NCBI GenBank assembly: GCA_040381535.1 | Contig: JBEIHF010000001.1 | Span: forward strand, 124,001 to 188,000 | Source: Micavibrio_A sp040381535 | GTDB taxonomy: Bacteria; Pseudomonadota; Alphaproteobacteria; Micavibrionales; Micavibrionaceae | Direction: 5' to 3' | DNA: 64,000 bases | Shown here: piece by piece, positions 18,210-27,482 of the stretch | Layout of the letters: every line of letters begins with the position of its first letter | Position numbering within the stretch: position 1 is the stretch's first letter | Made by a program: the position numbers and the translations under genes | The notes under the pieces: model-generated | Told to the model about the DNA's origin: nothing | What the model saw: the letters and a program-made list of their open reading frames with translations, nothing else | Database searches by the model: none

Positions 18210-18527
18210 ATGTCGAGCAAAGTTTCCGATTCCACGTTTGAAGCCGAGGTCCTGAAGGCCGATGGTCCAGTTATTGTAGATTTCTGGGCCGAGTGGTGCG
18301 GCCCGTGTAAGGCTCTTGGCCCACTTGTCGACGAGCTTTCGAACGATCTGCAAGGCCGCGCCAAAGTGGTCAAAATCAATATCGATGAAAGTCCCAATGC
18401 GCCCACCAAATATGGTGTGCGCGGTATCCCGACCCTGATGGTATTCAAGAACGGTCAGGTGACCGACACGCGCGTAGGTTCGATGTCGAAATCCCAGCTG
18501 ACCGAATGGGCAGAAGGCGCGATTTAA
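18210..18527 (+). CDS. trxA: Thioredoxin 1
   Basis: Small cytosolic disulfide reductase, 105 aa, with the active site WAEWCGPCK and the cis-Pro loop RGIPTLMVF. The ribosome site AAAGGA precedes the ATG. The gene ends in a strong bidirectional terminator shared with infC. A TTGACG at 18149-18154 may be a -35 box, but no good -10 follows at normal spacing. Confidence 0.96.
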   Translation: MSSKVSDSTFEAEVLKADGPVIVDFWAEWCGPCKALGPLVDELSNDLQGRAKVVKINIDESPNAPTKYGVRGIPTLMVFKNGQVTDTRVGSMSKSQLTEWAEGAI

Positions 18528-18537
18528 TTTTTTCTGT

Positions 18538-18577
18538 AATAATAATAAAGGCCGCTGATGCGGCCTTTATTATTATT
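18538..18577. terminator. Bidirectional terminator between trxA and infC
   Basis: A perfect 18-bp stem (18538-18555 with 18560-18577) with a TGAT loop. A-rich and T-rich flanks on both sides let it end both converging transcripts. The last bases of infC, including its stop, lie in the right arm. Confidence 0.88.
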
Positions 18578-19145
18578 CACCCTTTACGGGGACTGCGGCT
18601 TTTGCGGGGACCAACATCATGATGGCCTGCTTTCCTTCCAGTTTCGGCTCCTGCTCCACTTTGGCGAACTCGACCAGATCTCCTTTAAAGCGGGTCAATA
18701 TCTGCAACGCTAGATCAATGTGCGCCATTTCACGACCGCGCAAACGCAAGGTTACTTTCACCTTGTCTTCGTTTTCAAGGAATTTTTTCGCTGCACGGAG
18801 TTTGACTTCATAGTCATGATCTTCGATCGTCGGACGGATTTTGATTTCCTTGATCTCGATGACTTTTTGTTTTTTCTTGGCTTCGGCGGCTTTTTTCTGT
18901 AGTTCGTATTTATACTTGCCGTAGTTCAAAATTTTGCAGACGGGTGGTTCCGCGCCCGGGGAAACTTCGACGAGATCGAGGCCGGCTTCTTCGGCGCGGC
19001 GCAGACCTTCTTGCACGGTTACAACACCGACCATTTCGCCGTTTTCATCTACCAATCTTATTTTGGGGATTCTTATTTGTTCGTTCACGCGCGGGCCATC
19101 GGATTCAGGACGGCGCGGCGGCAGAGAAGACGGTGGGCGGGCTAT
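18573..19145 (-). CDS. infC: Translation initiation factor IF-3
   Basis: Binds the 30S subunit, checks start codon and initiator tRNA, and prevents premature 70S assembly. 190 aa if translation starts at the ATA at 19143-19145. IF3-N motif GPRVNEQIRIPKIRLVDENG, then a Lys-rich linker and the IF3-C domain (RPTIEDHDYEVKLRAAKKFL). ATA is preferred over the ATG 39 bases upstream because GGAGA lies 7 bases before ATA and none precedes the ATG. infC genes typically use AUU-class starts that IF-3 itself discriminates against, giving autoregulation. thrS lies upstream, as in many bacteria, but rpmI-rplT do not follow. Confidence 0.9.
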   Translation of the reverse strand: MARPPSSLPPRRPESDGPRVNEQIRIPKIRLVDENGEMVGVVTVQEGLRRAEEAGLDLVEVSPGAEPPVCKILNYGKYKYELQKKAAEAKKKQKVIEIKEIKIRPTIEDHDYEVKLRAAKKFLENEDKVKVTLRLRGREMAHIDLALQILTRFKGDLVEFAKVEQEPKLEGKQAIMMLVPAKAAVPVKGE

Positions 19146-19157
19146 GGGACAATCTCC
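19143..19157 (-). promoter_or_regulatory. infC ribosome site with ATA start codon
   Basis: On the minus strand GGAGA (19157-19153), a 7-base spacer and ATA. The non-AUG start is the kind used in IF-3 autocontrol. The upstream ATG at 19184 lacks a ribosome site. Confidence 0.65.
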
Positions 19158-19264
19158 ATGTGTGTTGTTAAACCAAAAAAACATAACCGCCTACAGGGCG
19201 CTATAGGTCGATTCTTAGGCCTATTTCAGCAGAAATTCAAGGCAAAAAAGCCCAATCAATAGGG

Positions 19265-21247
19265 CTAGTACGGCGGTACGGCCGCGTTTACGAGGTCTTC
19301 CACGGCTATCTCCAGAACCTGCACGTTCTGGGCTTCGGAACCCAGCTGGCGGATAGCCACTTTGCGTTCTTCCGCCTCGCGTTTGCCTACTACAAACAGG
19401 TACGCAACCTTTTGCAGTGAATGTTCGCGCACCTTATAATTGATCTTCTCATTGCGCAGGTCGATCTCGGCGCGAATGCCTTTGGCCTTCAATTCGTTGA
19501 GCACTTCTTTCGCATATTCATCGGCTTCGGAAGTGATGGTAGCCACCACGCACTGGACAGGCGCGAGCCACAGAGGCAACTTACCCGCATAGTTTTCGAT
19601 CATGATGCCGATCCAGCGTTCAATGGAACCCAGAACCGCGCGGTGCAACATGACGGGACGTTGACGCGAACCGTCTTCGGCCGTGTAGAGCGCATCCAAA
19701 CGTTCCGGCAAGTTGAAGTCGAGCTGCAGCGTGCCGCAACCCCATTCGCGCCCGATGGCGTCTTTGATGATGAACGCAAGCTTTGGCCCGTAGAATGCGC
19801 CATCGCCCGGCGAAATTTCATATTTCATACCGAGTTGCTTGAGAGCGTCCTCAAGACCCTTTTCGGCCTTGTCCCATAGAGCATCGGAACCCATGCGGTT
19901 CTCCGGACGAGTTTCAAGTTTAATCGTATAGTTGTCAAACCCCAGGTCTTTATAGATCGCTTTTGTCAATTCGCAGAACTTGATCGATTCTTCGAGTATC
20001 TGATCTTCGCGGCAGAAGATATGCGCATCATCCTGCGTGAATTGTCGCACACGCATGATACCGTGCAACGCGCCGTGCGCTTCGTTTCTATGACAGCATC
20101 CGAATTCGGCCAAACGAAGCGGCAGATCGCGGTAGGATTTAATGCCTTGTTTGAAAATCTGCACGTGTGCGGGGCAGTTCATGGGTTTGAGCGCCATGAA
20201 ATGTTTCGGGTTTTCTTTAAAAACTTTTCCGCCTTCTTCCGTATTGGGCACGACATCTGGCACTACGAACATGTTCTCGCGGTACTTGCCCCAATGGCCA
20301 GAGGCTTCCCAGAAACGCGAATCCATCAATTGCGGCGTTTTCACTTCCTGATATCCACCATCATTCAAACGGCGGCGCAGATAGGATTCCAATGTAACCC
20401 AGATAGTCCAGCCTTTGGGATGCCAGAAAACGGAGCCTTGGGCTTCGTCCTGCAAATGGAACAAATCCAGTTCTTTACCGATCTTACGATGGTCGCGTTT
20501 TTCGGCTTCTTCGATTTGCGTCAGGTAATCTTTCAATTCCTGCTCATTGCGCCACGCCGTACCGTAAATCCGCGTCAGAACGGCCTTGTTGGAATCACCG
20601 CGCCAATACGCACCCGCAACTTTCATCAATTTGAATGCAGTGCCAATGCTCTTTGTGGTCGGCATGTGTGGGCCGCGGCAAAGATCGATCCATTCGCCTT
20701 GGGAATAAATTTTTATTTCTTCAGTTTCAGGAAGATCCTGAATCAGCTCGGCCTTGAAATTCTCGCCCTTGTCCTTGAAGAATTTGATCGCCTTGTTGCG
20801 GTCCCACACTTCGCGTTTGAAGGGCGCGCCGCGTTCGACGATTTTTTTCATTTGTTTTTCGATGACATCAAAATCTTCGGTCGAAAAAGGTTCGTTGCGC
20901 GCGAAGTCATAAAAAAATCCGTTTTCAATGTTCGGACCGATCGTAACCTGCGTGCCAGGATAGAGCGCCTGGACCGCTTCGGCCAAAACATGGGCGCAAT
21001 CATGGCGGATCAGTTCCAGCCCTTCAGCGTCTTCGCGTTTGACGAGGGCGAGGCTCACATCGCGGTTGATGGGCAAGGAAAGGTCGGACAAAACGCCGTC
21101 AATCTTCGCGGCCACAACCACCTTGGACAGGCTTTTGGAAATGCTCTCCGCGATTTCCATGCCCGTCGTACCGACCCCGTAGGTGCGTTTGGCACCATCG
21201 GGCAGGGTCACGGTAATCTCGTTTTGTGCGCGGGCGGCGTCGGCCAT
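19265..21247 (-). CDS. thrS: Threonyl-tRNA synthetase
   Basis: Charges tRNA-Thr, 660 aa, normal length. Domains: TGS (about 8-70), the editing domain with HDCAHVLAEA, a class II catalytic core with motif 2 around CCHRNEAHGALHG, GDGAFYGPKLAF and motif 3 HRAVLGSIERWIG, then an anticodon-binding domain (about 555-650). infC follows after about 120 bases on the same strand, the classic thrS-infC pair. A methyltransferase gene diverges upstream. Confidence 0.96.
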   Translation of the reverse strand: MADAARAQNEITVTLPDGAKRTYGVGTTGMEIAESISKSLSKVVVAAKIDGVLSDLSLPINRDVSLALVKREDAEGLELIRHDCAHVLAEAVQALYPGTQVTIGPNIENGFFYDFARNEPFSTEDFDVIEKQMKKIVERGAPFKREVWDRNKAIKFFKDKGENFKAELIQDLPETEEIKIYSQGEWIDLCRGPHMPTTKSIGTAFKLMKVAGAYWRGDSNKAVLTRIYGTAWRNEQELKDYLTQIEEAEKRDHRKIGKELDLFHLQDEAQGSVFWHPKGWTIWVTLESYLRRRLNDGGYQEVKTPQLMDSRFWEASGHWGKYRENMFVVPDVVPNTEEGGKVFKENPKHFMALKPMNCPAHVQIFKQGIKSYRDLPLRLAEFGCCHRNEAHGALHGIMRVRQFTQDDAHIFCREDQILEESIKFCELTKAIYKDLGFDNYTIKLETRPENRMGSDALWDKAEKGLEDALKQLGMKYEISPGDGAFYGPKLAFIIKDAIGREWGCGTLQLDFNLPERLDALYTAEDGSRQRPVMLHRAVLGSIERWIGIMIENYAGKLPLWLAPVQCVVATITSEADEYAKEVLNELKAKGIRAEIDLRNEKINYKVREHSLQKVAYLFVVGKREAEERKVAIRQLGSEAQNVQVLEIAVEDLVNAAVPPY

Positions 21248-21334
21248 GGGTTTTTACATCTCGTTTTTTTAAATGGTTTTAGGGCCTTAAAATCTAGCCT
21301 TTTCGCTCATCCCGTTCAAGGCTAGAATCCCCCT

Positions 21335-22015
21335 ATGTGGCCCACCCTCGCTTCCATTTATCAACGTTTGGCCGCGAAACGTATGTTTTCGCGCTGGTCA
21401 CACGACTATGAGCAAGAGGTCGCCGAAAACGCCTATTCCGCCGCCGATGAAGTGGCGCGCGCGGCCATACATCATCTGGCCTTCTCAAGCATGTCGAACC
21501 CCCTGATCGCCGATATCGGGATCGGTACAGGTTTGCTCGCCCAGCAGATTTTTGATTCCATGCCCTGTCGTATTGCAGGGTTGGATTTTAGCGAAGATAT
21601 GATGGCGTCCTGCGCCGGTCGAGGCATCACCGAGCTTTTGATCCAATGCGATGTGGGCACATCCCCATGGCCTCTGGAAAGAAACGCCTACGACATAGCG
21701 GTGAGCGCAGGGCTTTGCGAATATCTCACGCCGCCGATGCTGCGTCATTTTTTAAATGAATCGCACAAGGTTTTGAAAAAGAGCGGCGCACTTATCTTCA
21801 CCTATCTACCGTTGAAGGTTGGCGAAAAGCCCATGAAACTATGGCGTGGACATTCGGGCACGTATCTTGTTTGCGCGGTCAGCCCCGCCGACATGGAAGA
21901 TTTTTTGAAAGTATCAGGATTCACATTGCTCGAAAACAGCGCCCCATTCAAAGGCTGCGTGTTCCATGACGGATCGTTTTATGATTATAGTTTGATCAGA
22001 GCCCTGAAGAATTAG
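21335..22015 (+). CDS. Class I SAM-dependent methyltransferase
   Basis: 226 aa with a Rossmann methyltransferase fold: motif I ADIGIGTGLLAQQ near residue 60, motif II GLDFSEDMM, and a later strand GALIFTYLP. The substrate cannot be told. The N-terminal YQRLAAKRMFSRWSHDYE resembles small-molecule methyltransferases. It diverges from thrS and converges with the secretion operon with 6 bases between stops. Confidence 0.75.
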   Translation: MWPTLASIYQRLAAKRMFSRWSHDYEQEVAENAYSAADEVARAAIHHLAFSSMSNPLIADIGIGTGLLAQQIFDSMPCRIAGLDFSEDMMASCAGRGITELLIQCDVGTSPWPLERNAYDIAVSAGLCEYLTPPMLRHFLNESHKVLKKSGALIFTYLPLKVGEKPMKLWRGHSGTYLVCAVSPADMEDFLKVSGFTLLENSAPFKGCVFHDGSFYDYSLIRALKN

Positions 22016-22021
22016 CGCCTG

Positions 22022-23470
22022 TTATCTTTCATTCATCGACGCGTCGAGCGTCTTCACGAAAGGCTTCAGGATATATTCCATGATGGTTTTTTCGCCTGTC
22101 AAAATATCTACCGTCGCCACCATCCCTGGAATGATCGGTAATATTTCGCCTTTACGTTTCAGGGAATTTTCTTGCGTGAGTACGCGTACTGTATAATAAC
22201 TTTCGCCCTTCTCATCCGTTACGGCATCAGGGGAAATCTGCACCAACTTCCCTTTCAGGCCGCCATAGATGGAAAAATCATAGGCGGTGATTTTCACCGT
22301 TGCGGGCTGGTCTGGATAAAGAAAAGCAATGTCCTTGGGTTTGATGCGCGCCTCGACCAGAAGCTGGTCGTCCTTAGGCACGATCTCGATGAAATCCTGC
22401 GCCGGCTGCACCGTGCCGCCGATCGTATAAACCTTGATGTCCTTCACATAGCCATTCACGGGCGATTTGATTTCGGTGCGGTCTTTACGATCGCTCAAAC
22501 CCACAAGACCCAGCTTCAACGCATTCATTTCCACCATCTTCGCCGACAACTCGGTTTGCGATGCGGCTTTGGATGACGCTTCTACATCCTTGATACGCGC
22601 TTCGGCTTCTGCAATCGCGGAGCGCGCACGCGGCATGGCAGAATTGACCGAGTTTAATTCGGTTTGTTTTTCTTTGATGGTGCGGTCGATCTGCAGTAAT
22701 TCCATTTTCGGTGCGGAGCCACGGGCAACCAAAGGTTCAACCATCGCCTTTTCTTCTCGGGCCAGCGACATCTGTCCGTTCAAATCGCTCGATTTAATCT
22801 GTAGCTCGGAAAGCTCCTGCGCACGCTGGCTTTTTTGTTGTTGGAAAATTATGGTTTGCCCATCGATCTTCGCACGGTTGGCGCGATACGCATTCATTTC
22901 TTCCGATACCGCGCCAGGGGCTTTTTGCATCACTTCATCGGGAAATTCGGGCATCTTACCTTCAACTTCCGCCTGCAGGCGCGTCACGGCGGCCATCAAA
23001 CCAAAATAACGTGTTTCGTTGGAACCGAGATCGGAACTCGCACCGATATCCGAAAGGCGAACGACAACCTGCCCAGCTTTCACTTCGTCGCCTTCTTTGA
23101 CCAGCAATTCCTGAATGATACCGCCTTCGAGCGAGGAAAGTTTTTGAATTTCTTTTGATGGAACGATTTTTCCTTCTCCGCGCGTGGTGACTTCGAGTTG
23201 GGCGAAGCTTGCCCACAAAAAGAAGCCTACGAAGAACGCGAAGATAGCTAGCAGAATAATATGGCGTGACAGCGGTAGATCTTCATCCGTGATCAGAACG
23301 CGTTCGGCATGTGCCGCGGCTTTGGAAAGTTGTTCCTGCATCCATCCCTGACGCGCGTCATCGATCTTGACATCTAGCGTTTGCCCTTGGGCTGCAGCCT
23401 TCGCCCGCATGGCTTTCGCAAGGCTTGGATCGTTGCCGGTGATGGTTTTTATAGGTTTCTTTTCGCTCAT
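22022..23470 (-). CDS. Type I secretion periplasmic adaptor, HlyD/LapC family
   Basis: Membrane-fusion protein linking the inner-membrane ABC exporter to the TolC-like channel, 482 aa. Cytoplasmic N-terminus (1-68), one membrane helix at about 69-91, a lipoyl half-motif (LSSLEGGIIQELLVKEGDEV), a long coiled coil at about 180-330 and a C-terminal beta-barrel domain with YYTVRVLT. It starts 3 bases after the ABC gene ends. The order tolC - ABC - HlyD behind a giant adhesin matches lap/bap-type loci. LapC-like by context. Confidence 0.9.
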   Translation of the reverse strand: MSEKKPIKTITGNDPSLAKAMRAKAAAQGQTLDVKIDDARQGWMQEQLSKAAAHAERVLITDEDLPLSRHIILLAIFAFFVGFFLWASFAQLEVTTRGEGKIVPSKEIQKLSSLEGGIIQELLVKEGDEVKAGQVVVRLSDIGASSDLGSNETRYFGLMAAVTRLQAEVEGKMPEFPDEVMQKAPGAVSEEMNAYRANRAKIDGQTIIFQQQKSQRAQELSELQIKSSDLNGQMSLAREEKAMVEPLVARGSAPKMELLQIDRTIKEKQTELNSVNSAMPRARSAIAEAEARIKDVEASSKAASQTELSAKMVEMNALKLGLVGLSDRKDRTEIKSPVNGYVKDIKVYTIGGTVQPAQDFIEIVPKDDQLLVEARIKPKDIAFLYPDQPATVKITAYDFSIYGGLKGKLVQISPDAVTDEKGESYYTVRVLTQENSLKRKGEILPIIPGMVATVDILTGEKTIMEYILKPFVKTLDASMNER

Positions 23471-23473
23471 GGT

Positions 23474-25801
23474 CTAAATTTCCGTGTCTTCAGCGGCAGT
23501 TCCGAACTGGCGCGCCTGTAATTTTTTAATAATCTCATCTTTGGGTCCGTACGCGATGATTTTTCCGCGATCTATAAGAAGAATTTTGGTTACCAAGGAC
23601 AGCATCGAACCTTTGTGCGTGATCAAAATCGTCGTGCGGTCTTTCGTTACAATCTCCAGACGTTTCATCAAACGATTTTCGGAAGCTGGGTCCATCGACG
23701 CCGTGGGTTCATCAAGCACGAGCACTTGCGGATCGTACAAAAGAGCTCTAGCGATGGCGACGGATTGACGTTGACCGCCGGACAATGATTCACCACGTTC
23801 GCCGACTTGTGTATCGAGACCTGCTTTGGAATCGCGCAGAAATTCCGTGACCCCCGCAAGCTCTGCCGCACGAAGCACGGCGCGATCGGGCGCCGTTTCA
23901 TGACCCATAGTGATGTTGGTACGCACAGAGCCGTAGAAGAGCTGCGGTGATTGTTGAACGGCGCCCACATTGCGGCGCAGATCGCCGGGGTCCATTTGGC
24001 GCACATCTATACCGTCGAGTTGTACGGAGCCACTTTCGGGTTGGTATAGGTTTATAAGCAAACGCTCCAAAGTTGTCTTGCCCGAACCCACCGCACCGAT
24101 GACGCCGACATGTTCGCCTGCTTCGATGATGAAACTTACATTGTTAAGCGCGGGAACGGTTTGATTGGGATAACGGAACAATACATCCTGGAACTCCACC
24201 TTGCCGCGCACTTGGGGCACGGAGATAAAGTGCTTGCCCTTGGGACGCTCTACGGGGCGCTTCATCAATTCGTTCAATTGATGCAGACCTTCTTTGGATT
24301 GATGCAGACGCGTGAGCAGTCCAGCCACAGATGACAACGGCGCCATAGCGCGGCCTGTCAGGATAACGCAGGCGACGAGCGCACCCATGGACAGTTTGGC
24401 GTTCGTGATAAGGAACACGCCGACGATCACGACCGCAACACTGGTGATTTGTTGAACGAGGACGGAGAGGTTTACCGCCATCATATTGATGCGTTTCGAT
24501 TTGGCGGAAGTCTTTGAGGCTTTTTCCGTCAGCTCTTCCCATGTGCGTTGGGTATGGCCCTCGGCGGCCTGTACCTTAATTGTTTCAAGACCCGAAATGG
24601 TTTCGAACAGCAATGCGTTTTTAAGCGCGCTTTCCATCATCGATTGCTTGGTGATGCGCTCCAACGGTTTTTGCATGGCCATGCCGATGAATATGACGAT
24701 GGGCACGGCAACCAGCGGTACGAACGCCAGCGGTCCGCCAACGATAGCGATCAAAAGAATGAACAGTACAACAAACGGCAGATCGATCAGCGTCGCCATG
24801 GTGGCGCTTGTGAAGAAATCGCGTAAGGATTCGAATTCGCGCATATGGGAGGCCATAACGCCCGCGGATGCAGGGCGCGATTCCATCGTCATACCCATCA
24901 TCTGTTGGAATAAACGCGCAGAAATTTTGATATCGGCCTTTTTGCCCGCATGATCGAGGAAATCAGCGCGAAACCATTTCAGCAAAAAGTCGAAAAGATA
25001 GACGACGAGTATACCGCCCGACAAAACCCACAAAGTTTCATAGGCATTGTTGGGAATGACGCGGTCATACACGTTCATAACGAACAGCGAGGATATGATC
25101 GCGAACAAATTGATCATCACCGCGGCGGCGATGACTTCGGTATAGATGCTCTTATTCTCCCACAGCGCAGTCCAGAACCATTCTCTGGCCGTGTCAATTT
25201 CTGCGGGGCCTGCGCGTTCATCGACGCGCGCTATAGGGCGCACGAAAAAGGCGTAGCCGGAATAGAGTTTTTTCATCTCCGAAATAGAAACGTTTTGTTT
25301 GACGTCTTCGGTTTCGGGGAACTGCACCAAGAATTGCGTTTCGGGGTGGATGGCGCGGTCTTTGTCGTTTTTAAAGTCGGTCTTGGACGTTTTCTTGCCA
25401 GGCTCCTTAACTTCCCAAAGAATGCAGGCCTGTTTGTTATTCAGCGCAAGAATACAGGGCAGCGTCGGCGCGATGGCCAGCGCCTCTACACTCTTTTCAG
25501 CCAAACGTGCATGCATGCCCGTACGTTCGGCGGCGCGGGCAAAGAGAATGGGTGTGATGCCGCTGGGAGGTATTGGCAATCCTGCGGTCAGCGAGGCCAC
25601 GGATGTACGGCGGCCATAGTAACCCGCCAGAATGCGCAGCGTATCGACCAACGGGTCTGTAATCGCCATACGGTCGGCTTCGAGCGGCCAAGAATCTGAA
25701 GCCTGTTCATGGGCCTTGGGCACACGTTGCGGGTCACGTTGGTCTTGGGGAGAATCGAAGCCGGGCGCAGATGCGCCCGTTTCGTTGTTGTTATCGCTCA
25801 C
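23474..25801 (-). CDS. Type I secretion ABC transporter (permease/ATPase), HlyB/LapB family
   Basis: Inner-membrane exporter that recognises the C-terminal signal of the adhesin, 775 aa. The N-terminal 150-200 residues form a C39-like domain lacking the catalytic Cys, so it docks rather than cleaves its substrate. Six membrane helices lie at about 220-490. The ATPase has Walker A GAVGSGKTTL, signature LSGGQRQ, Walker B VLVLDEPTAS and a switch His in ITHKGS. The first 35 residues are polar and low-complexity. Translated 28 bases after tolC. Confidence 0.92.
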   Translation of the reverse strand: MSDNNNETGASAPGFDSPQDQRDPQRVPKAHEQASDSWPLEADRMAITDPLVDTLRILAGYYGRRTSVASLTAGLPIPPSGITPILFARAAERTGMHARLAEKSVEALAIAPTLPCILALNNKQACILWEVKEPGKKTSKTDFKNDKDRAIHPETQFLVQFPETEDVKQNVSISEMKKLYSGYAFFVRPIARVDERAGPAEIDTAREWFWTALWENKSIYTEVIAAAVMINLFAIISSLFVMNVYDRVIPNNAYETLWVLSGGILVVYLFDFLLKWFRADFLDHAGKKADIKISARLFQQMMGMTMESRPASAGVMASHMREFESLRDFFTSATMATLIDLPFVVLFILLIAIVGGPLAFVPLVAVPIVIFIGMAMQKPLERITKQSMMESALKNALLFETISGLETIKVQAAEGHTQRTWEELTEKASKTSAKSKRINMMAVNLSVLVQQITSVAVVIVGVFLITNAKLSMGALVACVILTGRAMAPLSSVAGLLTRLHQSKEGLHQLNELMKRPVERPKGKHFISVPQVRGKVEFQDVLFRYPNQTVPALNNVSFIIEAGEHVGVIGAVGSGKTTLERLLINLYQPESGSVQLDGIDVRQMDPGDLRRNVGAVQQSPQLFYGSVRTNITMGHETAPDRAVLRAAELAGVTEFLRDSKAGLDTQVGERGESLSGGQRQSVAIARALLYDPQVLVLDEPTASMDPASENRLMKRLEIVTKDRTTILITHKGSMLSLVTKILLIDRGKIIAYGPKDEIIKKLQARQFGTAAEDTEI

Positions 25802-25829
25802 GGTCCAAACCTTGTTGGAAGTTTAAAGC

Positions 25830-27203
25830 TTACTTTTCATCTGGCGGATTGCTAACTTCGATCAGTTCGCTTTCGCGCGGAGGTACAACACCCAGCGTCG
25901 GCAGCAATTGACCTTTCAGAGCCAGAAGACGGAATACGGAGAAGATTTCCAAAAATTCTGCGTTGATCGTGTTGGAACGCGATACGAATAATTCGTTTTG
26001 GGAATCCAGCACATCAAGAAGCGTACGGCGGTCCAGATTGAATTGGTCTTTGTACGCGCGGACGACTTCGCCGTTCGCGGCAGCTTGGGATGAGAATTCT
26101 TTCGCGCGTTCGCCGGCAGAGACCATCGAGGCCCATGTTTGACGGACATCGTCTTCCAATTCGCGTGCGGCTTGGGCGCGCACTTCTTTGGATTGTTGAT
26201 GACGGTGTTTGAATTCACGTACGCGGGCGACATCGCCGCCACCGCGGTACAGGTTCCAGTTCATGACCAGCAATGCGGAAGCAGAACGGTCACGGCCTTC
26301 TATACCGCCGAGATTGTGGCCCTGACGACCGCCAACCTGCAGATCAAGTTGTGGATACAGCGTGGAGCCCGTACCTTGATATTCATTGTAGGCAACTTCG
26401 ATATCGGATTCACGTACGGCCAGTGTCGGGCTTGCGGCCAGAACGGACTTCACTTCGCCTTCAACATCGGCGGAGATTGCATCGACGGGTACAGCCGGCA
26501 TAACGAGGTCTTTGGGCATATCGCCGACTTCGCGTTGGAACGAAGATTCAGCATTGCGCAGAGATTGACGTACGGTAGATTCTTGTGCGTTCGCAGCGGC
26601 CAAACGGGCTTTTATTTGTTCAAGGTCGGCAGAGGTGGAACGGCCTGCGTTCACGCCTTCTTCGATCATGCCCATGATGGCTTGGTGTTCGGCAACGTTT
26701 TCGCGCGTGATGGTCAGAAGTTCGCGCTGGCGCATAACTTCGAGGAAAGACTCGACGATGGCAAGGCCCGTCAGTTCAGCCGTTTCACGCACGCGGTGCG
26801 CGGAAGATTGAACGCGGTTTTTCTGACGCTTGTTTTCGTACTTCGTGGACCAACCGTCGAACAGCATTTGGGTCAGGGTCAGCTGTGCGTCATAGCGGGA
26901 GAAGCTTTCATCATCATCGCCTGAAGCGCGGGTAGAGGGGGAATCCGTAACTTCGAAACCGCCGTCAACGCGTGAGTCGATGGAAGGCAGCCAGAGGGCT
27001 TTCGCCTGATTCAATTCTTCGTCGGTTGCGCGGCGCGAAGCAGCCACTGTGCCGTATTCCGGATTCGTCATCACACCGGTGGAGACCGCTTGAGAAAGGC
27101 TCATTTCCGTGGGTTTTTCTTGGGCTTGCGCGGGAGCATACAGCGCTGCGGACAAAGCGCAGGCGATCGCGATAGCGGAAATGTTGATTGAGGATTTTGT
27201 CAT
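25830..27203 (-). CDS. TolC-family outer-membrane channel of the type I system
   Basis: Outer-membrane exit duct, 457 aa from the ATG at 27203. This start is chosen because AAAGGG precedes it and a signal peptide follows at once (about 1-28, ending APAQAQ). An in-frame ATG at 27227 is less likely. Two TolC repeats are visible, with paired coiled-coil helices and beta segments (IDSRVDGG... and DLQVGGRQ...). LapE-like by context. First gene of the tolC-ABC-HlyD unit, separated from the adhesin by a terminator and a region holding an 11-base G tract. Confidence 0.9.
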   Translation of the reverse strand: MTKSSINISAIAIACALSAALYAPAQAQEKPTEMSLSQAVSTGVMTNPEYGTVAASRRATDEELNQAKALWLPSIDSRVDGGFEVTDSPSTRASGDDDESFSRYDAQLTLTQMLFDGWSTKYENKRQKNRVQSSAHRVRETAELTGLAIVESFLEVMRQRELLTITRENVAEHQAIMGMIEEGVNAGRSTSADLEQIKARLAAANAQESTVRQSLRNAESSFQREVGDMPKDLVMPAVPVDAISADVEGEVKSVLAASPTLAVRESDIEVAYNEYQGTGSTLYPQLDLQVGGRQGHNLGGIEGRDRSASALLVMNWNLYRGGGDVARVREFKHRHQQSKEVRAQAARELEDDVRQTWASMVSAGERAKEFSSQAAANGEVVRAYKDQFNLDRRTLLDVLDSQNELFVSRSNTINAEFLEIFSVFRLLALKGQLLPTLGVVPPRESELIEVSNPPDEK

Positions 27204-27286
27204 AGTGGGACCCTTTTGATATGTCATTTAAATCAATGACTTTGCTTATTATGTATGACTGTTTTTCAGATGACAAGCAAGCCAGT

Positions 27287-27341
27287 TTTATAACGCTTCG
27301 TGGCGCTATTTACCCCCCCCCCCAATACTATGAAAAGTCAA
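27287..27341 (-). promoter_or_regulatory. Probable promoter region of the transporter operon with an internal G11 tract
   Basis: On the minus strand TTGACT (27341-27336) is followed 12 bases later by eleven Gs and TAAATA. A better -10, TATAAA, lies at 27292-27287. The TTGACT-TAAATA distance is 23 bases, too long as sequenced, and would be 17 with five Gs. The element boundaries are uncertain. The point is that the tract lies within the likely promoter. Confidence 0.4.
27313..27323 (-). repeat. Homopolymer tract, 11 G on the minus strand
   Basis: Eleven consecutive Cs on the plus strand, 110-120 bases upstream of the tolC start. Tracts of this length are prone to slipped-strand mispairing, the mechanism of promoter phase variation in several pathogens. 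Confidence 0.8.
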
Positions 27342-27432
27342 ACAAAAATGAGCAACTGTTGCCTATTTGCAATACTACCTGTTCCATATGTCATACTAAT
27401 TAACATAATAAATAAAATGTGATTTTCGACAT

Positions 27433-27457
27433 AAAAAACGGGGCCTTTTGGGCCCCG
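27433..27457 (-). terminator. Terminator after the adhesin gene
   Basis: A 7-bp GC-only stem (27439-27445 with 27451-27457) with a 5-base loop, followed on the minus strand by six Ts. It lies 26 bases after the adhesin stop and separates it from the transporter genes. Confidence 0.85.
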
Positions 27458-27482
27458 CTTCTTTTAACTTTTTATATCACGA

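Noticed and set aside
20021..21325. 434-codon plus-strand frame over thrS
   Set aside because: Antisense to a perfectly conserved thrS; shadow.
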